Below are positions 8,287 through 15,632 of a DNA stretch of 32,333 nucleotides, in pieces. Location of the stretch: positions 1-32,333 of the forward strand of contig JAFAZN010000108.1 of the NCBI GenBank assembly GCA_019239775.1, written 5' to 3'. How positions within the stretch are numbered: position 1 is the first letter of the stretch; each line of letters starts with the position of its first letter. Under the pieces are notes generated by a model, which worked only from the letters and a program-made list of their open reading frames with translations, was not told where the DNA came from and did not search any database. This DNA is from Chloroflexota bacterium. GTDB taxonomy: Bacteria; Chloroflexota; UBA6077; CF-72. The translations under genes and the position numbers were made by a program.

Positions 8287-8811
8287 ATGTCCGATGGAAC
8301 CGTTACCCGCGCCGAGCCAATCCGCAGTCGACCGATTCTGCCCGATGGCTACGGCGTTCCTGAAGTCGACGAGGGCATGGTCGAGTGGAGCTGGGCGGTC
8401 GAACAGCTCACCAATGCCCGCAACTACTGGTTCAGCACCACACGGCCTGACGGCCGGCCGCACGCGATGCCCGCCTGGGCGGTCTGGGTTGACGATGCCC
8501 TGTACTTCGATGGCAGTCCCGAGACGCGCCGCGGCCGGAACTTGGCGAAGAACCCCGCCATCTCGGTGCATCTCGAAAGCGGCGACAACGTGGTGATTCT
8601 CGAAGGCGAGGCGCTGGAGGCCGGCAAACCCTCAGCCGACCTGGCGCAACGCCTTGTGGCGGCATTCGAGGCGAAATACGCCGCCTCGCACGACTATCAC
8701 CCGGAATCAACGTCGTGGGACGAAGGCGGCCTCTGGCGCCTGCAGCCGAAAAGGGCTTTCGGCTGGACCTCGTTCCCGACGTCGCTGACGCGTTGGAAGT
8801 TCTCGGCCTAA
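8287..8811 (+). CDS. Pyridoxamine 5'-phosphate oxidase-family (FMN/F420 split-barrel) protein
   Basis: A 174-residue split beta-barrel flavin-binding protein. The conserved core runs from YWFSTTRPDGRPHAMP through AWAVWVDDALYFDGSPET to RRGRNLAKNPAISVHLESGD and VVILEGEA. That pattern is typical of PPOX-like proteins that bind FMN or coenzyme F420 and reduce or oxidise small molecules. It is not the classical PdxH, which is longer and has a distinct C-terminal substrate motif. The ATG at 8287 is preceded by GGAG only one base away, so initiation may be weak or may occur elsewhere; no better in-frame ATG lies upstream. The gene is divergent from the WYL regulator and probably controlled by it. 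Its stop overlaps the convergent aspS stop by CTAA. Confidence 0.85.
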   Translation: MSDGTVTRAEPIRSRPILPDGYGVPEVDEGMVEWSWAVEQLTNARNYWFSTTRPDGRPHAMPAWAVWVDDALYFDGSPETRRGRNLAKNPAISVHLESGDNVVILEGEALEAGKPSADLAQRLVAAFEAKYAASHDYHPESTSWDEGGLWRLQPKRAFGWTSFPTSLTRWKFSA

Positions 8812-10118
8812 GGACTGAGGCGGTGTAAGTCGCGCGGAAAGAGCGCGGTCTCGCGTACGTTGGCAACCCCCGCGAGCCGCGCAACCCAGCGCTCCAGCCC
8901 CAGCGCGAAACCGCCATGTGGGGGCATGCCGTACTTGAACGCGTCGAGATAGCTCTGGTACGGCGCAGGATCCTGACCTCGCGCCTCCAGGGCCGCCAGA
9001 TAGTCGGCGTACCGGTGGAGTCGTTGGCCGCCGGTCACCAGCTCCAGCCCCCGAAACAGGAGGTCGAACGAGTTGGAAAACGCCGGTCGCGCAGGATCAG
9101 GATGCGTGTAGAAGGGTCGTTTGGCTATGGGAAAGCCGGTGACGAACACGAAATCCTGGGCGTGCTCGCGCAACGCCCATTCGCCGAGCCAGCGCTCGTG
9201 CGCCGGCGCCAGATCCGGTTCGCCGACGATCTTCTCGCCAGTCGCAGCCTCGATCATCTGCTGCGCATCTGAGAAATCCACCACCCGGAACGATTGATTG
9301 ACCCCACGTGGTGACTCCATCTTCAAGAAAACAGTCTCTTCGGCGGCCTGCGCGCAGATCGCTTGCCACATGCCACGAACGGCGCGTTCCACCACCGCCA
9401 TAACGGTTGTGTGATCGGTGATGAATCCCAGTTCGGCGTCCAGCGATGTGTACTGGTTCAGGTGCCGCGGCGTATCGTGCGGCTCGGCGCGAAACACTGG
9501 GCCAACTTCAAAGACCCGTTCGAACGCTCCCACCAGCGTTTGTTTGTAGAACTGCGGACTCTGCGCCAGATACGCGTGGCGCCCGAAATACTCCACCGGG
9601 AAGACGTTGGCGCCGCCCTCGGTGGCGGTTTCGACGATCTTCGGCGTGAAGACTTCGGTGAAGTGCTGCTCGGTCAGCGCCTGTCGGAAGCCAGCTACCG
9701 ACGCGGCTGCCAGTCGCCACAACGCTCGATGACGCGGATGGCGCAAGCTGACCGCGGCGTGATCGAGGATCGTTGGCAGCTGAGCGGGAATGTGGGGTCG
9801 GTGTAGCTCGAACGGCGGCGCCTCCACGGATGGCTCCAGCACGTGGAGTTCGGTGACGACCAGCTCCGCGCCGCGCGGGGCCTGCGCTGAGGTAACCACT
9901 TCGCCCTCCACGCGCAGTGCGGTCTCCGGCAGTAAGGCGGTCGCCCGCTGCAGCTGGGCCTCGTCGCCGAGGACTGTCTGCGCGATCCCACGACCGTCGC
10001 GCAGCACCAGGAAAGTGACCGAGCTGAGCCGCCGCAATCGATGAAGCCAGCCGCATAGCGCGACGTGCTCTCCAACGTGGGCCGGCAGGTCCACGCTCCA
10101 GATGCGCTGCATCTGCAT
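8808..10118 (-). CDS. aspS: Aspartyl-tRNA synthetase, archaeal/eukaryal type
   Basis: A class IIb synthetase of 436 residues that charges tRNA-Asp with aspartate in the cytoplasm. The N-terminal OB-fold anticodon-binding domain includes CGWLHRLRRLSSVTFLVLRD. The catalytic core has motif 1 near FTEVFTPKIVETATEGGANV, the AspRS-specific YLAQSPQFYKQ, motif 2 VFRAEPHDTPRHLNQ, and motif 3 GGFALGLERWVARL. It lacks the bacterial GAD insertion and is about 150 residues shorter than typical bacterial AspRS, so it is the archaeal form. Such enzymes are sometimes non-discriminating and also make Asp-tRNA-Asn for GatCAB, which I cannot decide here. I chose the ATG at 10118 because GAGAGG lies seven bases before it. 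A GTG at 10139 is in frame but sits in the leader's terminator hairpin. Expression is governed by the Asp T-box upstream. Confidence 0.93.
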   Translation of the reverse strand: MQMQRIWSVDLPAHVGEHVALCGWLHRLRRLSSVTFLVLRDGRGIAQTVLGDEAQLQRATALLPETALRVEGEVVTSAQAPRGAELVVTELHVLEPSVEAPPFELHRPHIPAQLPTILDHAAVSLRHPRHRALWRLAAASVAGFRQALTEQHFTEVFTPKIVETATEGGANVFPVEYFGRHAYLAQSPQFYKQTLVGAFERVFEVGPVFRAEPHDTPRHLNQYTSLDAELGFITDHTTVMAVVERAVRGMWQAICAQAAEETVFLKMESPRGVNQSFRVVDFSDAQQMIEAATGEKIVGEPDLAPAHERWLGEWALREHAQDFVFVTGFPIAKRPFYTHPDPARPAFSNSFDLLFRGLELVTGGQRLHRYADYLAALEARGQDPAPYQSYLDAFKYGMPPHGGFALGLERWVARLAGVANVRETALFPRDLHRLSP

Positions 10119-10138
10119 GATGACACCTCTCAAACGCA

Positions 10139-10169
10139 CGCCCCCGTCGTCTATGCGGACGAGGGGGCG
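10139..10169 (-). terminator. T-box terminator hairpin ahead of aspS
   Basis: CGCCCCCTCGTC pairs with GACGA-C-GGGGGCG around the loop CGCATA, giving 12 base pairs with one bulged C. The 5' arm and loop overlap the 3' half of the antiterminator, so the two folds exclude each other. The hairpin is followed by TGCGTTTGAG rather than a long T-run, so intrinsic termination is not of the textbook kind. Confidence 0.8.
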
Positions 10170-10360
10170 TTTCGTGGTGCCACCGCACTTCGCAACTCCT
10201 TGTCTCGGGAGTTGCCTTGGAGCTCGATAACGGGAGCGAGCCGTCGGAGCTTTGCGGCCCCGCGCTCTGGAGTGTCTTCGCCACCGTTCGGAGTACCGCC
10301 TTCGCAGCCATGGGCGGCTCTCTGCAACTCCGCGAAGCGAGTGGCTACTCGTCTCCGTCT
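10139..10360 (-). promoter_or_regulatory. T-box riboswitch, specifier GAC (Asp), controlling aspS
   Basis: The aspS leader folds as a canonical T-box that senses uncharged tRNA. Stem I closes with GGAG/CTCC. The specifier loop has AGTA on its 5' side and GAA-GAC-A on its 3' side; GAC at 10276-10274 pairs with the GUC anticodon of tRNA-Asp. Above it are the helices GCCAC/GTGGC, CGGAGT/ACTCCG and CCGCC/GGCGG with an AGAGAG bulge. Stem III is GCAACTCC/GGAGTTGC (10192-10215). The antiterminator (10153-10188) pairs GTGCGG with CCGCAT and ACGA with TCGT around the 7-nt bulge TGGCACC. Its TGGC complements a GCCA acceptor end, as expected for discriminator base G73 of tRNA-Asp. The competing terminator hairpin is listed separately. 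When tRNA-Asp is uncharged, the antiterminator should form and aspS be transcribed. Confidence 0.93.
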
Positions 10361-10523
10361 TCGCTTATGCCAGGAAGTGTAGCGCGTTGCGTCGCGACAC
10401 CGCCGCTGGCGGAGTAGAGAGATGGATGGATAGATAGGCCATTTGGCCCATGCGGCGGCTGCCGCCAAACGCGGAGCATGCGGACATTCGCGATTGTCCG
10501 CCGGGAGGACCTGGAAGAAAGTC
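10361..10523. other. Divergent intergenic segment between aspS T-box and double NTF2 gene
   Basis: No gene is recognisable. On the minus strand TACACT at 10381-10376 is a possible -10 box that would place the transcript start a few bases ahead of the T-box; no convincing -35 box goes with it. Two short inverted repeats are present: GGCCA-TT-TGGCC (10437-10448) and GGCGGC-T-GCCGCC (10454-10466). Their role is unknown. Confidence 0.3.
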
Positions 10524-11375
10524 ATGACCGCATCAGCCACCGACCGCACCGCCGCCAATCTCGCAACGGTTTCCAAGATCTATGCGGCCTTCGTCCGCGG
10601 CGACGTCCCCGCCATTCTCGATCGGATTGCCCCGGACTGCCGCTGGGAAATCTGGGACGACAACCGCGCGCAGCGCGCGGGCGTCCCGACGTTGCAACCT
10701 CGCGTCGGACCAGCCGCCGTCGCGGAGTTCTTCGCAGTTGCGGCGCAACTGCAGATGCACGATTTCAAGGTGCTCGACACCACGGCCAGTCAGCAGCAGG
10801 TGGTCGCCGAAGTGGAAATCGACTACACGACGCCAACGGGGCAGCGCCTCCGCGACCAGGAGCTGCACTTGTGGACGCTCGACGAACAACAGCAGGTCAT
10901 CCGTTTGCGGCACTACGTGGATACGGCCAAGCACATCGCGGCATTCGCCGCTGGACCCGCGGCCTCACAGGCAGTCGCGCGGCGGTTTGTACTCGAGCAC
11001 AACCAGGCGGACTACCGCGCCACGTTCGACGAACTGCTCGCCCCAGGCTGCGTCGTGCACGAGTACTTGCCGGGCGTGCCGCCCAGCATGGATCGCGCGG
11101 GTTTCGAGCAATTCATTGCTGGCTTCCGCGCGGCGCTGCCCGACATCCACAACAGCGTGGAGGAGATCAGCGGCGATGCGGACACCGTCACCGTGCGCTG
11201 GACGGGACGTGGTACACACACCGGGGCGTCGTTGATGGGCGTACCGCCGAGTGGCAAATCGGTGACAGCCAACGGCGTGTACGTGTTCCGCATCTCCGCC
11301 GGCAGAGTCGTCGAGGTGTGGGACTACTGGGACAACCTGAACGTGCTGCAGCAACTGGGCGGTCTTCCCGGTTAG
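10524..11375 (+). CDS. Two-domain NTF2/SnoaL-like protein
   Basis: A 283-residue soluble protein made of two consecutive NTF2-like alpha+beta barrels. The first (about residues 10-135) has VSKIYAAFVRGDVPAILDRIAPDCRWE, and the second (about 150-275) has RRFVLEHNQADYRATFDELLAPGCVVHE. The second resembles SnoaL-type polyketide or ester cyclase relatives, with TVRWTGRGTHTG followed by GVPPSGKSV and FRISAGRVVEVWDYWD. Such folds act as isomerases, cyclases, dehydratases or binding modules; no catalytic assignment is possible. The ATG at 10524 has GGAAGAA nine bases upstream and is preferred over upstream in-frame codons that encode a low-complexity Ala/Arg stretch. The gene is divergent from aspS and convergent with the MBL hydrolase. 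Two separate single-domain NTF2 proteins occur at 17181-17947. Confidence 0.8.
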   Translation: MTASATDRTAANLATVSKIYAAFVRGDVPAILDRIAPDCRWEIWDDNRAQRAGVPTLQPRVGPAAVAEFFAVAAQLQMHDFKVLDTTASQQQVVAEVEIDYTTPTGQRLRDQELHLWTLDEQQQVIRLRHYVDTAKHIAAFAAGPAASQAVARRFVLEHNQADYRATFDELLAPGCVVHEYLPGVPPSMDRAGFEQFIAGFRAALPDIHNSVEEISGDADTVTVRWTGRGTHTGASLMGVPPSGKSVTANGVYVFRISAGRVVEVWDYWDNLNVLQQLGGLPG

Positions 11376-11415
11376 ACGCAACGGCGTGTTCGGTTTCCCG
11401 CGCGCCTTCCTGGCA

Positions 11416-12384
11416 TCAGTCTGGTGCCGCGAGGCGTTCCAGCCGGATTTGTGCTGCACGTGCTCCGTTCCGTGTCACCTCGAAGTAGCGCTGCACCAAC
11501 TCGCTCCCAACCTCAAACGGGTGTGGTCCGTCGCCACGCCCGGCGAGCATCTTTATCTTGCCTACCGCGTTGTCGAACTCCGAGTGGTTCGACAGCAACA
11601 CCGTCGCCCCGACGGCGGCCGCCTGAGAGGCGATACGTTGCTGGGAATCGATGTAGATCTGCAGGTTGCGTATCCCCGGATCCGGTGTGCTGCACGGAAA
11701 GTTGAGCGCCGTGCCGCCGGAGTACACCACCGTCAGTGGTCGCCCCCGGTCGAGCACCCCAAACGTGAATGACAGGGTGCCCGGCGTGTGTCCAGGTGTG
11801 CGCCACAATGTCACCGTCGTGTCGCCGAGCGTGAGCGGCATTCCGTCGTATGCGTCGATGTCACGCCGCGGCGCCATCGACGTGTAGCGGTTCGGATACC
11901 GGCTCAACATGTCCCAGTCGACGGGGTCCATCACGATTCGCGCGCCGCGTTTCTGCAGCATCTCTGCGCCGCCGATGTGGTCGCCATGCGCGTGCGAGAT
12001 CACCACATATTTGATTTCATTCGGGTCGAGCCCCAGCCGCTGCATTCCGCCAACGATCAATTCCTCGGAGTTGTAGGGATAGATGGTATCCAGCAGGATG
12101 AAACCCTGACTTGTCTTCAGGGCCCAGGCCGAATGGAGTTTGCCGCCGACGAAGTACAGGTTGTCGAAGACTTGTGCCGCGTCCGCGTACCACGTCTCCC
12201 GAGGTGGCGCGAGGTTCGGGTCGCGCACGTATGGCGGCACATTGTCCGTCTCGTTCACCGACCCCAGCGCCGGCAGCAAGCACAGCCGCGTCAGCGTTCC
12301 CAGAAACTCGAAACCAGCCGCGCGCTGCGCCGCCCGGATCGCATCTTCGATTTCTCGGTCGAAGTCCCTGTGTGAGGTACTCAT
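11416..12384 (-). CDS. MBL-fold metallo-hydrolase
   Basis: A 322-residue zinc hydrolase of the metallo-beta-lactamase superfamily. The metal-binding motif HAHGDHIGG sits near residue 130, with further ligand candidates in the GHTPGT segment and the C-terminal SNHSEFDN. The layout resembles the subclass B3-like group. A conserved N-terminal extension precedes the fold (VYFVGG-type strand NLYFVGGKLHSAW and DTIYPYNSEELI). There is no clear signal peptide, so it is probably cytoplasmic, unlike true B3 lactamases. It could hydrolyse a lactone, thioester or other ester; beta-lactamase activity is not supported. The ATG at 12384 lies 13 bases after the stop of the MmgE/PrpD gene, with no strong Shine-Dalgarno, suggesting translation coupled to that gene. 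It is the last gene of a five-gene minus-strand run. Confidence 0.87.
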   Translation of the reverse strand: MSTSHRDFDREIEDAIRAAQRAAGFEFLGTLTRLCLLPALGSVNETDNVPPYVRDPNLAPPRETWYADAAQVFDNLYFVGGKLHSAWALKTSQGFILLDTIYPYNSEELIVGGMQRLGLDPNEIKYVVISHAHGDHIGGAEMLQKRGARIVMDPVDWDMLSRYPNRYTSMAPRRDIDAYDGMPLTLGDTTVTLWRTPGHTPGTLSFTFGVLDRGRPLTVVYSGGTALNFPCSTPDPGIRNLQIYIDSQQRIASQAAAVGATVLLSNHSEFDNAVGKIKMLAGRGDGPHPFEVGSELVQRYFEVTRNGARAAQIRLERLAAPD

Positions 12385-12397
12385 GCGGAGCGGAATC

Positions 12398-13732
12398 CTA
12401 TCCCACGCACGTGACCGACGTCCGCACCAGCGTGCAGATCTCGTTCACGTTGGGAAGTTCGTCCAGGTTCGACACCAGCTCGCGGAGCCGCGCGGCATTG
12501 ACTCCCACGACCGGCGCCGCGAGCGCCTGGAATTTCTCGTTCACCAGCTTGACCCGCGACTCGACCGTCCCCGAGTCGCGAGTGTGCGGGAATCTCTGCC
12601 TGACCCAACCAGAGCGCGTCTCGACAGCAATCTCCCCCTCACCGTGGGCGAATTTCGGGTCGCCGACGAGTTCGATTCGGCGGATGAGATCCATGAAAGC
12701 CGGACCGCTAACGTTCTCGTCACTGAAGGAGCCAGGCGCCGTCAAATCATGACCGAGCAGCGTGAGCGCGCATACGCCTGGAAGCGAAAACTTTGCTTCC
12801 AATCCGGTCCGGGGGACGCGTACTCCGTAGGCGGAGCTCAGCACCAGGTCGTTGGTGCGCACTTCCGCCCGAATAATTTGGTCAGCGACAAGACCGTCCG
12901 ACATCAGCGCCCGCGTCGCGAGAATCGTCGCCTGCGTACCGTGCCCCGACGCGAATCGCTTCAGGAGCGTATCGGTGACCACGAACATGTCAGCCAGTGA
13001 ATCGATCCTGCTCCAGTCGATCTCGCCGCTCATCTGGGAAAACGCTCGCTCGAATGCGTCAGGGTTTGCGGTAAATCCGCGTTGGGCGAGTCGCGCTGAT
13101 AGGAGGCCGCGCTCGGCGGCGAAACCGGCGTGAAACGGCTTGGCCATGGTGCCGAAGTTTGCATGGACGCCGCCGACCTGGGACGCCGCAAGACCCGTGG
13201 CGCGCGCGAACTGCTCGGTATCGAGTCCCATGAGTCTGCCGGAGGCAGCAACCGCCCCGAAGATCCCGAGCGTGGAGGTGATGTGCCATCCCTGGCGGTA
13301 GTGCTCTTCGCCGATCACCACCCGCAACCGAGCGCACACCTCGACGCCGGCAATATACGCGCACAGAAGTTCGGCACCGGAGGCGCCCATTTCCTCGGCC
13401 AAGGCCAGCGCCGCCGGCAACACCACACCGGTCGCATGGAACCCTCCGACGAGGTTGGTATCGTCGAAATCAAGTGCGTGCCCGGCCGCTCCGTTGATGA
13501 GCGCTGCCGTTTTCGCGGAGGTCCGCTGGCCGGCGCCGATCACTGTGGCAGGCCCGTTCTCGGCAGCAAATTCCGCGCGAAGGATCTGGGCCAGCGGCTC
13601 GGTGCTCCCGGCCAGCGTGCACCCCAACCAATCGAGAATGCACTGTCGCGCCGCCAGGCCCGCCTCCGACGGAAAGCCGTTCGCGGACAGCCGGCCATAC
13701 TGTTCCCACAAAGCATTCAGTTGGTTTGGCAT
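12398..13732 (-). CDS. MmgE/PrpD-family protein
   Basis: A 444-residue protein of the MmgE/PrpD family, which includes 2-methylcitrate dehydratase (PrpD), cis-aconitate decarboxylase and iminodisuccinate epimerase. Recognisable regions are the N-terminal ILDWLGCTLAGS, the GAAGHALDFDDTN motif near residue 85, GVEVCARLRVVIGEEHYRQGWH, and the ASGRLMGLD and MAKPFHAGFAAERG segments. The C-terminal lobe begins around IRAEVRTNDL. No citrate synthase or PEP mutase gene is adjacent, so a methylcitrate cycle role is not supported by context. The ATG at 13732 overlaps the end of the P-loop kinase gene by 16 bases and gives normal family length; the frame runs open further upstream only as a shadow of the kinase gene. 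Translation is probably coupled to that gene. Confidence 0.88.
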   Translation of the reverse strand: MPNQLNALWEQYGRLSANGFPSEAGLAARQCILDWLGCTLAGSTEPLAQILRAEFAAENGPATVIGAGQRTSAKTAALINGAAGHALDFDDTNLVGGFHATGVVLPAALALAEEMGASGAELLCAYIAGVEVCARLRVVIGEEHYRQGWHITSTLGIFGAVAASGRLMGLDTEQFARATGLAASQVGGVHANFGTMAKPFHAGFAAERGLLSARLAQRGFTANPDAFERAFSQMSGEIDWSRIDSLADMFVVTDTLLKRFASGHGTQATILATRALMSDGLVADQIIRAEVRTNDLVLSSAYGVRVPRTGLEAKFSLPGVCALTLLGHDLTAPGSFSDENVSGPAFMDLIRRIELVGDPKFAHGEGEIAVETRSGWVRQRFPHTRDSGTVESRVKLVNEKFQALAAPVVGVNAARLRELVSNLDELPNVNEICTLVRTSVTCVG

Positions 13733-14331
13733 TCGACTCCGAGTGCCCGCCGCACCTCGCCGACAATGTTTTCGAGAACCGCGGGCGATGGCAGTGTTTC
13801 CGTATCGACTCTGATCACCGGGCCCTCCAGCGCAAGCGCCTCCCAGCGGCCGGTGAACAGGCGGGCGAGTGTTTCCTCGAGGTCTTCGGACTCGGTATGG
13901 CCCGGGTGGCGCTCCCCGGTCACGATCCGGCGTCGATATCGCTCTTCGAGCGTAGCGTTGCTCGCGCTGCACACCACTTGCGCGAAGCGACACTCCGACA
14001 TTTCCGCCAGCTTCAGCAGCTTCGGGGTGTCCCACTCCGCGTAGAAATTGGCCTCCAGCGCGACCGATTGGCCTGCCTCCAGCACCGCCGCGGCGGACCG
14101 ATACAGCAAATCCATACTTACGGCACCCAGACGGCGCGACCATTCGCGGTCAGACCAGCCAAGGTGGTCGAAGAGAATTTCCTTGTAAACGTCCTTACCG
14201 AGGAAGGGCAGCTCCAGCTGCCGCGCGAGCTGGCGGCCCAGCGTGGTCTTGCCGCTCGCCGGCGGCCCGGTGATGATCAGCGCCACCGGCACGCGGGCAT
14301 TCTGGCGATCAGTGCTAGGCGACGTCACCAC
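13717..14331 (-). CDS. AAA/P-loop small-molecule kinase-like ATPase
   Basis: A 204-residue P-loop protein. The Walker A motif GPPASGKTT is near residue 22, preceded by the hydrophobic strand VALIITG. The rest resembles small-molecule kinases and zeta-toxin-like phosphotransferases: KDVYKEILFDHLG after the P-loop, SVALEANFY as the likely second strand, and an Arg-rich lid region LEERYRRRIVTGERHPGH. It probably phosphorylates a small metabolite, but the substrate is not identifiable. No antitoxin partner lies next to it, so I do not call it a toxin. The start is a GTG at 14331, or a second GTG three bases on, nine bases after the HAD phosphatase stop. Its end overlaps the MmgE/PrpD start. The HAD/kinase pair might form a phosphorylation and dephosphorylation couple, which is inference. 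Confidence 0.8.
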   Translation of the reverse strand: MVTSPSTDRQNARVPVALIITGPPASGKTTLGRQLARQLELPFLGKDVYKEILFDHLGWSDREWSRRLGAVSMDLLYRSAAAVLEAGQSVALEANFYAEWDTPKLLKLAEMSECRFAQVVCSASNATLEERYRRRIVTGERHPGHTESEDLEETLARLFTGRWEALALEGPVIRVDTETLPSPAVLENIVGEVRRALGVECQTN

Positions 14332-14340
14332 GGCCTACAG

Positions 14341-15051
14341 TCACGCGGAATCGTTGGCCCGCACGCCGACTTCGTCGAGGTGACGCAGCAGGTCTGCCGG
14401 ATCCTCGTAGACGCGATAGGCGCCCGCCGCCTGCAGCTCATCCTGTCCATAGCCGCCTGAGAGCAGACCGACACCAAGCGCTCGCGCGCGGCGGGCCGCC
14501 AGCAGGTCCCAGACACTGTCGCCCACAACGATAGAGGTCATGATGTCGGCGCCGAGGCGGTCCGCTGCTGCCAGGAACAGATCCGGGTCGGGTTTGGCGT
14601 GGGTCACCTGATCGCGGGTGACCACGGGGACGTTCGGCGGAACATTCAGCAAGTCGAGGCTTGACTGTGCACCTTCGCGGCGTCCACTGGTGGCGATCGC
14701 CCACTTCACGTTCAATCGCGTCAGCGTGCCCAGCAACTCGCGCGCGCCAGGCAACGGCCGAACCTGGTCGGCGTACCTGGCGTACGCCTCGGCGTGCAGC
14801 CGCTGCAACCGTTCAGCCTGCTCGGCACTGACCGGCTGATTGGTTTCTCGCAGCAGCGCATTCGCAAACAACCCACCGCTCATGCCGATCTTGCGATGGA
14901 TGCGCCACACCGACAGCTCGATCCCGGCCTGCTCCAGCGCCTGCCGCCAGGCCAGCACATGCTGGTAAACGCTGTCGACGAGCGTCCCGTCGAGATCGAA
15001 CAGGAACGCGGGCGCCCCTGGGCTTAGCTCGTTGGGAGACTGGCCGGGCAT
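14341..15051 (-). CDS. HAD-superfamily phosphatase (phosphoglycolate phosphatase-like)
   Basis: A 236-residue HAD hydrolase of subfamily I. Motif I is FLFDLDGTLVDS near residue 17 with the nucleophilic and acid Asp pair. Motif II is the Ser in AIATSGRR, motif III the Lys in THAKPDPDLF, and motif IV the GDSVWDLLAARR Asp cluster. An alpha-helical cap lies between motifs I and II. Close relatives act as phosphoglycolate phosphatase or beta-phosphoglucomutase; the second would need further cap residues I cannot confirm, so the substrate stays open. The ATG at 15051 lies 40 bases after the SET-domain gene and 17 residues before motif I. It is followed by the P-loop kinase gene after nine bases, consistent with one operon. 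Confidence 0.9.
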   Translation of the reverse strand: MPGQSPNELSPGAPAFLFDLDGTLVDSVYQHVLAWRQALEQAGIELSVWRIHRKIGMSGGLFANALLRETNQPVSAEQAERLQRLHAEAYARYADQVRPLPGARELLGTLTRLNVKWAIATSGRREGAQSSLDLLNVPPNVPVVTRDQVTHAKPDPDLFLAAADRLGADIMTSIVVGDSVWDLLAARRARALGVGLLSGGYGQDELQAAGAYRVYEDPADLLRHLDEVGVRANDSA

Positions 15052-15091
15052 ACAGCTCTATTGAACAGCGACGCGCGACTCGCGGCCTGGA

Positions 15092-15592
15092 TCACGACAT
15101 CTTCCGCTGCAGGTACCACGAAAAGTAACCGTGGTACTTCGCCTGCAACTCGGGCCGCTGCCAGTCTTTGCCGCTGATGCTGCGGCGACAATTGGGCTTG
15201 CCGCACTCGCAAACCATCTCGCCTTCGTAATCGTCGAAGAGCGCGTAGTCCGTTGTGAGCTCTTCGCCAGCCACGATTTCGCGCATCGCGACGAACACGA
15301 CATTCCCCGCCACGCCGACATTCGGCTCGCAACTATGGTTGAGAAACAGCATCACCGACTCGTATTCATCTGGCTCGAGCGCCGCGAGATGGAGTCCGTC
15401 GGCGATCTGGATCTCCGAATTGCGCAGGCGCTCGTCGAGCTGCGCGAGCGTCCCTGCATCAACGATGTGCCCGCCTTTGACGGCCACGACCTCGTCCTTA
15501 GCGATGGGCGCGATTGCAAACAGGCCGCGGCCATGGATCGAGCTGGGCGGGCCCTTACTGGCTTCCGGCGAGATATACGACGCAACGGCCAT
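15092..15592 (-). CDS. SET-domain protein (putative lysine methyltransferase)
   Basis: A 166-residue protein consisting of one SET domain plus a post-SET motif. Seen in order are SIHGRGLFAIAPI (SAM-binding start), the pseudoknot motif FLNHSCEPNVGV near residue 85, GEELTTDYALFDDYEG, and the cysteine cluster CECGKPNCRRSISG, which matches the CxCx4C post-SET zinc site. In eukaryotes these domains methylate lysines on histones and other proteins. In bacteria they are rarer and mostly uncharacterised, so the target here is unknown. The catalytic Tyr is likely the one in TDYA. The ATG at 15592 is the first in frame and has no obvious Shine-Dalgarno. It heads the minus-strand run that continues with HAD, kinase, MmgE/PrpD and MBL genes. 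Confidence 0.9.
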   Translation of the reverse strand: MAVASYISPEASKGPPSSIHGRGLFAIAPIAKDEVVAVKGGHIVDAGTLAQLDERLRNSEIQIADGLHLAALEPDEYESVMLFLNHSCEPNVGVAGNVVFVAMREIVAGEELTTDYALFDDYEGEMVCECGKPNCRRSISGKDWQRPELQAKYHGYFSWYLQRKMS

Positions 15593-15632
15593 GGGCCCAA
15601 AAAGTTTCCAGACGGACGTTTAGTACGTCAAT

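Noticed and set aside
10119..10139. GTG at 10139 as the aspS start
   Set aside because: It lies in the terminator hairpin of the T-box; the ATG at 10118 has a well-placed GAGAGG.
10478..11488. 336-codon plus-strand open frame overlapping the double NTF2 gene
   Set aside because: Shifted frame of the NTF2 gene with an Arg-rich composition and no domain pattern.
11416..12384. Class B3 beta-lactamase resistance gene
   Set aside because: The metal motifs are shared across the MBL superfamily; there is no signal peptide and the gene lies in a metabolic operon.
13717..14331. Zeta-type toxin of a toxin-antitoxin module
   Set aside because: The P-loop resembles zeta toxins, but no antitoxin gene is adjacent and the gene sits within a metabolic run.
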